Source: Oenanthe sinensis
Lineage: Eukaryota; Streptophyta; Magnoliopsida; Apiales; Apiaceae
NCBI GenBank assembly: GCA_028671895.1
Contig: CM053809.1
Span: 34,137,501-34,201,500, forward strand
Length of the DNA: 64,000 nucleotides
Direction of reading: 5' to 3'
Below, piece after piece: positions 61,511 through 64,000 of the stretch. The notes under the pieces are model-generated. The model was given only the letters and a program-made list of their open reading frames with translations, did no database searches and was not told the DNA's origin. The translations under genes and the position numbers were made by a program. Position 1 is the first letter of the stretch. Every line of letters starts with the position of its first letter.

Positions 61511-63556
61511 ATGGGATTATACAGATTATACAAACATATATACACTGCTTCTAAGATTGAACCCGTTAGATATTACAAGCTTAATCCTCCTAATTCACCT
61601 AAAGTTAGAATCTTTAACAAGTACTTAGGGTTTACTAGTCATTATACTACTTTACCCAGTGTTCAAATCTCTAATGGTCCTAAAAGATTGGTGGGGTTGG
61701 GTTCTGCTCAAGAATTACACAACCCATTGAGTCATTTTGTTGGAACAAGACATTACTCTGTGTATAGGTTTCAAGATTGTGTGTATTGGCCTGTGATCAA
61801 GTGTTTGAGTTTTGTAACTTTCTTGATTGGAAGATTTGAGAAGGTCCCTTTTACTAATAAAATTGTTTATGTGGTTCCATTTATTGAGAAAATCAGGGGA
61901 GAGTTATGTTATTCTAGGTGTGTCAAGGAGGGTTACAATAAGGGGCAAGTACTGCCTCAGAATCACCCATTGTGTGTTCGGGTTGAATCGATTGCTTGAG
62001 GCGTTACGGAGGGAGAGTGGTAGGTGTCATGTGTTGGCTGACCAATGCTGGATTGTAGAGGGTGATGGGGAGGTTAAACTGGTGAAGAATTGTAGGAGGA
62101 AAGAAAGTGATGAGTCTGTAAGGGTGCATTTGAAGGAGGGAATAGATTGGGAATTTTTTGTGTTGGATGTGCCTATGGCTTGTTCTGGTTACATAAATAT
62201 CGGGAAGATTCTTGTGTTTACGGGTATGTTTGATCGTTATAAGACAGATGCGGAGCTAGCGATTGTAATTGCACATGAGGTATATATATGATGCATGCTT
62301 GTTTCTTGAAATTGGTACCTTTTGATCAGTTAATAATCAATGTGCAATATGATTAACACTTGGTCTCTTGTGTTTATTGTTTAAATAGGTTGGCCATGTA
62401 GTTTCTCGACATACACAAAGACGTCTTACTTGGTTTCCATTCAAGTTGTATCACCTGCTTATAAATGGATATGATCCCGAAATTTGTTATTATTTGTGGT
62501 AAGAATATATATTCAATGAAGCTACTGGTTAAAATTGTTTTGGTGATATACTAGCCTTAGAGTTTATATATACTGTACTATGTCTACTGTTTTTTTTTTA
62601 GATTTTAGGTTACGTGAATTCTTTGGAGATAATAATTATTGTATCTATGTTATTTCCCCTGCTCTATATTTTTAATGTTTTATGGTACTTTCTAATGCAA
62701 TACCATTTGCCTTGTTGCGCAAAACTTTTATTTGTGTTGTAAACTACTACTGTAATATCTTCTTAAATTTGCCTGTAAAAATTTGCAGATATAGGAATGT
62801 GGACTTTTGCCATTATATTCATCCTATTTATTTTGTAGGAACACCTTTAGAGAGAGTTGATAATGTTAGTTTTTAAGTACCAAGTTTGCAAGAAATAGAG
62901 GAGGTTGTGTCGTAGATTTGTTGCTTATATTCACAAGTTCACTGTTCATCAATGCTTGGCTCAGCTATTTTTGCAATAACTAAAGAATACAACTTCAGCT
63001 GCTGAAACACGTGCAAATATATTTTCGCCTCTTCCCGCACCATCTAGAGCCGAAATTGCTACTTGCAATTCTTTGTTCTACACATTTCGCAAGCCATAAT
63101 ATGCTAGTAAAGAAGTGCTGGAGTATACTAAAATGTTCAAAATTTATTGTGTTGGCTTGTTTTTAATATGTTTTTTCACTCCTGATTTATCTATTTGACT
63201 GCTTAAACATATACAAATGGCACTGCGAAGCACACTATTCTGAATTTGTAGCTATCCTCCTGTTCATCTTCTAAATTTTCTTCACAGACTTTTTTATCAG
63301 GCATGAACTAGAAGCAGATTACATTGCGATATTACTATCTGCATCTGCTGGTTATGATCCTCGAGTTGCTCTTGAGGCATTGAAAAAGATGAGAAGGGAC
63401 TTGAAAGAACTAGAGGGAAGTAAGGTACCTCTTATTCATTTGAAGAAAAGAATTGAGTATGTGTCTAAACCAGAAGTGATGCAAAAAGCAGTCTCTGTAT
63501 ATCAAGAAAGAATGAAGAGACAGTATACTGACCAAGACCATCTTGGGGAGAAGTAG
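61511..63556 (+). pseudogene. OMA1: OMA1-like mitochondrial M48 zinc metalloprotease, frameshifted
   Basis: The start MGLYRLYKHIYTASK is followed by a basic, mitochondrial-presequence-like region. A hydrophobic stretch (VYVVPFIEKI) and HPLCVRVESIA follow. The frame then stops at 61997-61999. The conserved continuation RLLEALRRESGRCHVLADQC runs in another frame from 61989 to 62279, ending AIVIAHE. The next exon (62389-62498) supplies VGHVVSRHTQ, completing the HEVGH zinc/catalytic motif across the splice site. A last exon from about 63288 to 63556 encodes FFIRHELEADYIAILL with the third zinc ligand region and a family C-terminus. Exon 2 ends in phase 2, but the last exon needs phase 1, so a small exon was missed or the junction is broken. 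OMA1 proteases act in inner-membrane quality control. Confidence 0.75.
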
Positions 63557-64000
63557 GAGATGCATGGAGCCATAAGTTGGTCATATATTTTGTTAATAAA
63601 CAAATTTAGCACGGCCAGAGTCTACTTACAACCCATATCTGCTGAGACAATTCAGGTGTTGGTTTTTGTAGTTCTCTTAATGGATGGTTTTACACTTTTA
63701 CTTTTGAGAAATATAGGCCTGTGGATGACCTCAGGCAATTTCCCTGAGGTTACAGAGTGTTTGTGTATAAACCTAATGGCATATTTATACATCTTAAAAA
63801 AAAATTGTGTATCAAAATGGCTCTTACTTGGGAAGGAGGAACATTTACACTTTGAAAAAGCAGCAAAAATCTGGTCTTCTCATCTTCTCGATTAAAACAA
63901 AAGAAGTGTTTTAAACATTTTCATCTTGAATCAACAACATTGCCTAATATATAGAAGGATTAGATTATAAAAATGAAGAATTAATATCATAGACTATTGA
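63557..64000. other. 3' flank of the OMA1-like gene
   Basis: Contains the presumed 3' UTR and AT-rich DNA to the window edge. The 111-codon open frame at 63560 has no recognisable features and is probably chance. Confidence 0.5.

Noticed and set aside
63560..63895. 111-codon plus-strand frame after the OMA1-like gene
   Set aside because: No recognisable motif; it lies in the presumed 3' UTR.

Overview
The window is a stretch of nuclear DNA from a flowering plant, almost certainly a eudicot. It is AT-rich, its genes are split by many small GT-AG introns, it carries plant-only gene families (TIP aquaporin, DREB-type AP2 factor, berberine-bridge-enzyme-like oxidase, ACX1-type acyl-CoA oxidase), and it is full of MITEs, a Copia retrotransposon, Helitron-like tails and a tRNA-derived SINE. 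The sequence alone does not fix the species. All exon models here were assembled by hand from splice signals, reading phase and family knowledge; no transcript data were available.

Layout, left to right. 1-4.6 kb: AT-rich intergenic DNA with a Stowaway MITE and a duplicated promoter-like module. 4.77-6.39 kb (+): intact three-exon TIP2 (delta/RB7-type) tonoplast aquaporin. 7.27-15.29 kb (-): intact 15-exon gene for a DWNN / CCHC / RING E3 ligase of the RBBP6 / PQT3 family. 16.14-25.75 kb (-): an unrecognised plant protein with a hydrophobic central segment. Its introns are loaded with foldback and MITE DNA and its last exon is shifted by a 40-bp tandem duplication. 26-35.5 kb: gene-free, repeat-rich DNA (Helitron-like tails, MITEs, microsatellites). 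35.55-36.26 kb (-): intronless DREB A-4-like AP2/ERF factor. 37.16-39.86 kb (-): internally deleted Ty1/Copia element with two LTRs. 40-43.9 kb: MITEs and an unidentified gene remnant. 44.07-45.72 kb (+): decayed berberine-bridge-enzyme-like gene. 46.61-54.50 kb and 55.56-60.93 kb (both -): tandem pair of ACX1-type acyl-CoA oxidase genes, each with 14 exons. 61.51-63.56 kb (+): OMA1-like M48 metalloprotease gene with a frameshift.

ACX1-type enzymes carry out the first step of peroxisomal beta-oxidation, including the side-chain shortening in jasmonate synthesis. The left copy is complete (664 codons, C-terminal SRL peroxisome signal). The right copy differs by a 2-bp deletion in the last exon that removes that signal. 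No gene here appears to form a metabolic cluster with its neighbours; the order looks like ordinary plant gene order interrupted by transposons.

The strongest theme is breakage by small indels. Four of the eight protein-coding loci (unknown membrane-protein gene, BBE-like gene, right ACX1 copy, OMA1-like gene) carry frameshifts, several of them at short tandem repeats or homopolymers. This could be real decay or consensus error in the assembly. I found no convincing previously undescribed multi-gene system. The most unusual structures are a 55-bp hairpin whose loop carries exon-derived sequence (23.24-23.45 kb) and a 1.4-kb foldback (17.69-19.10 kb), both inside introns of the unknown gene.
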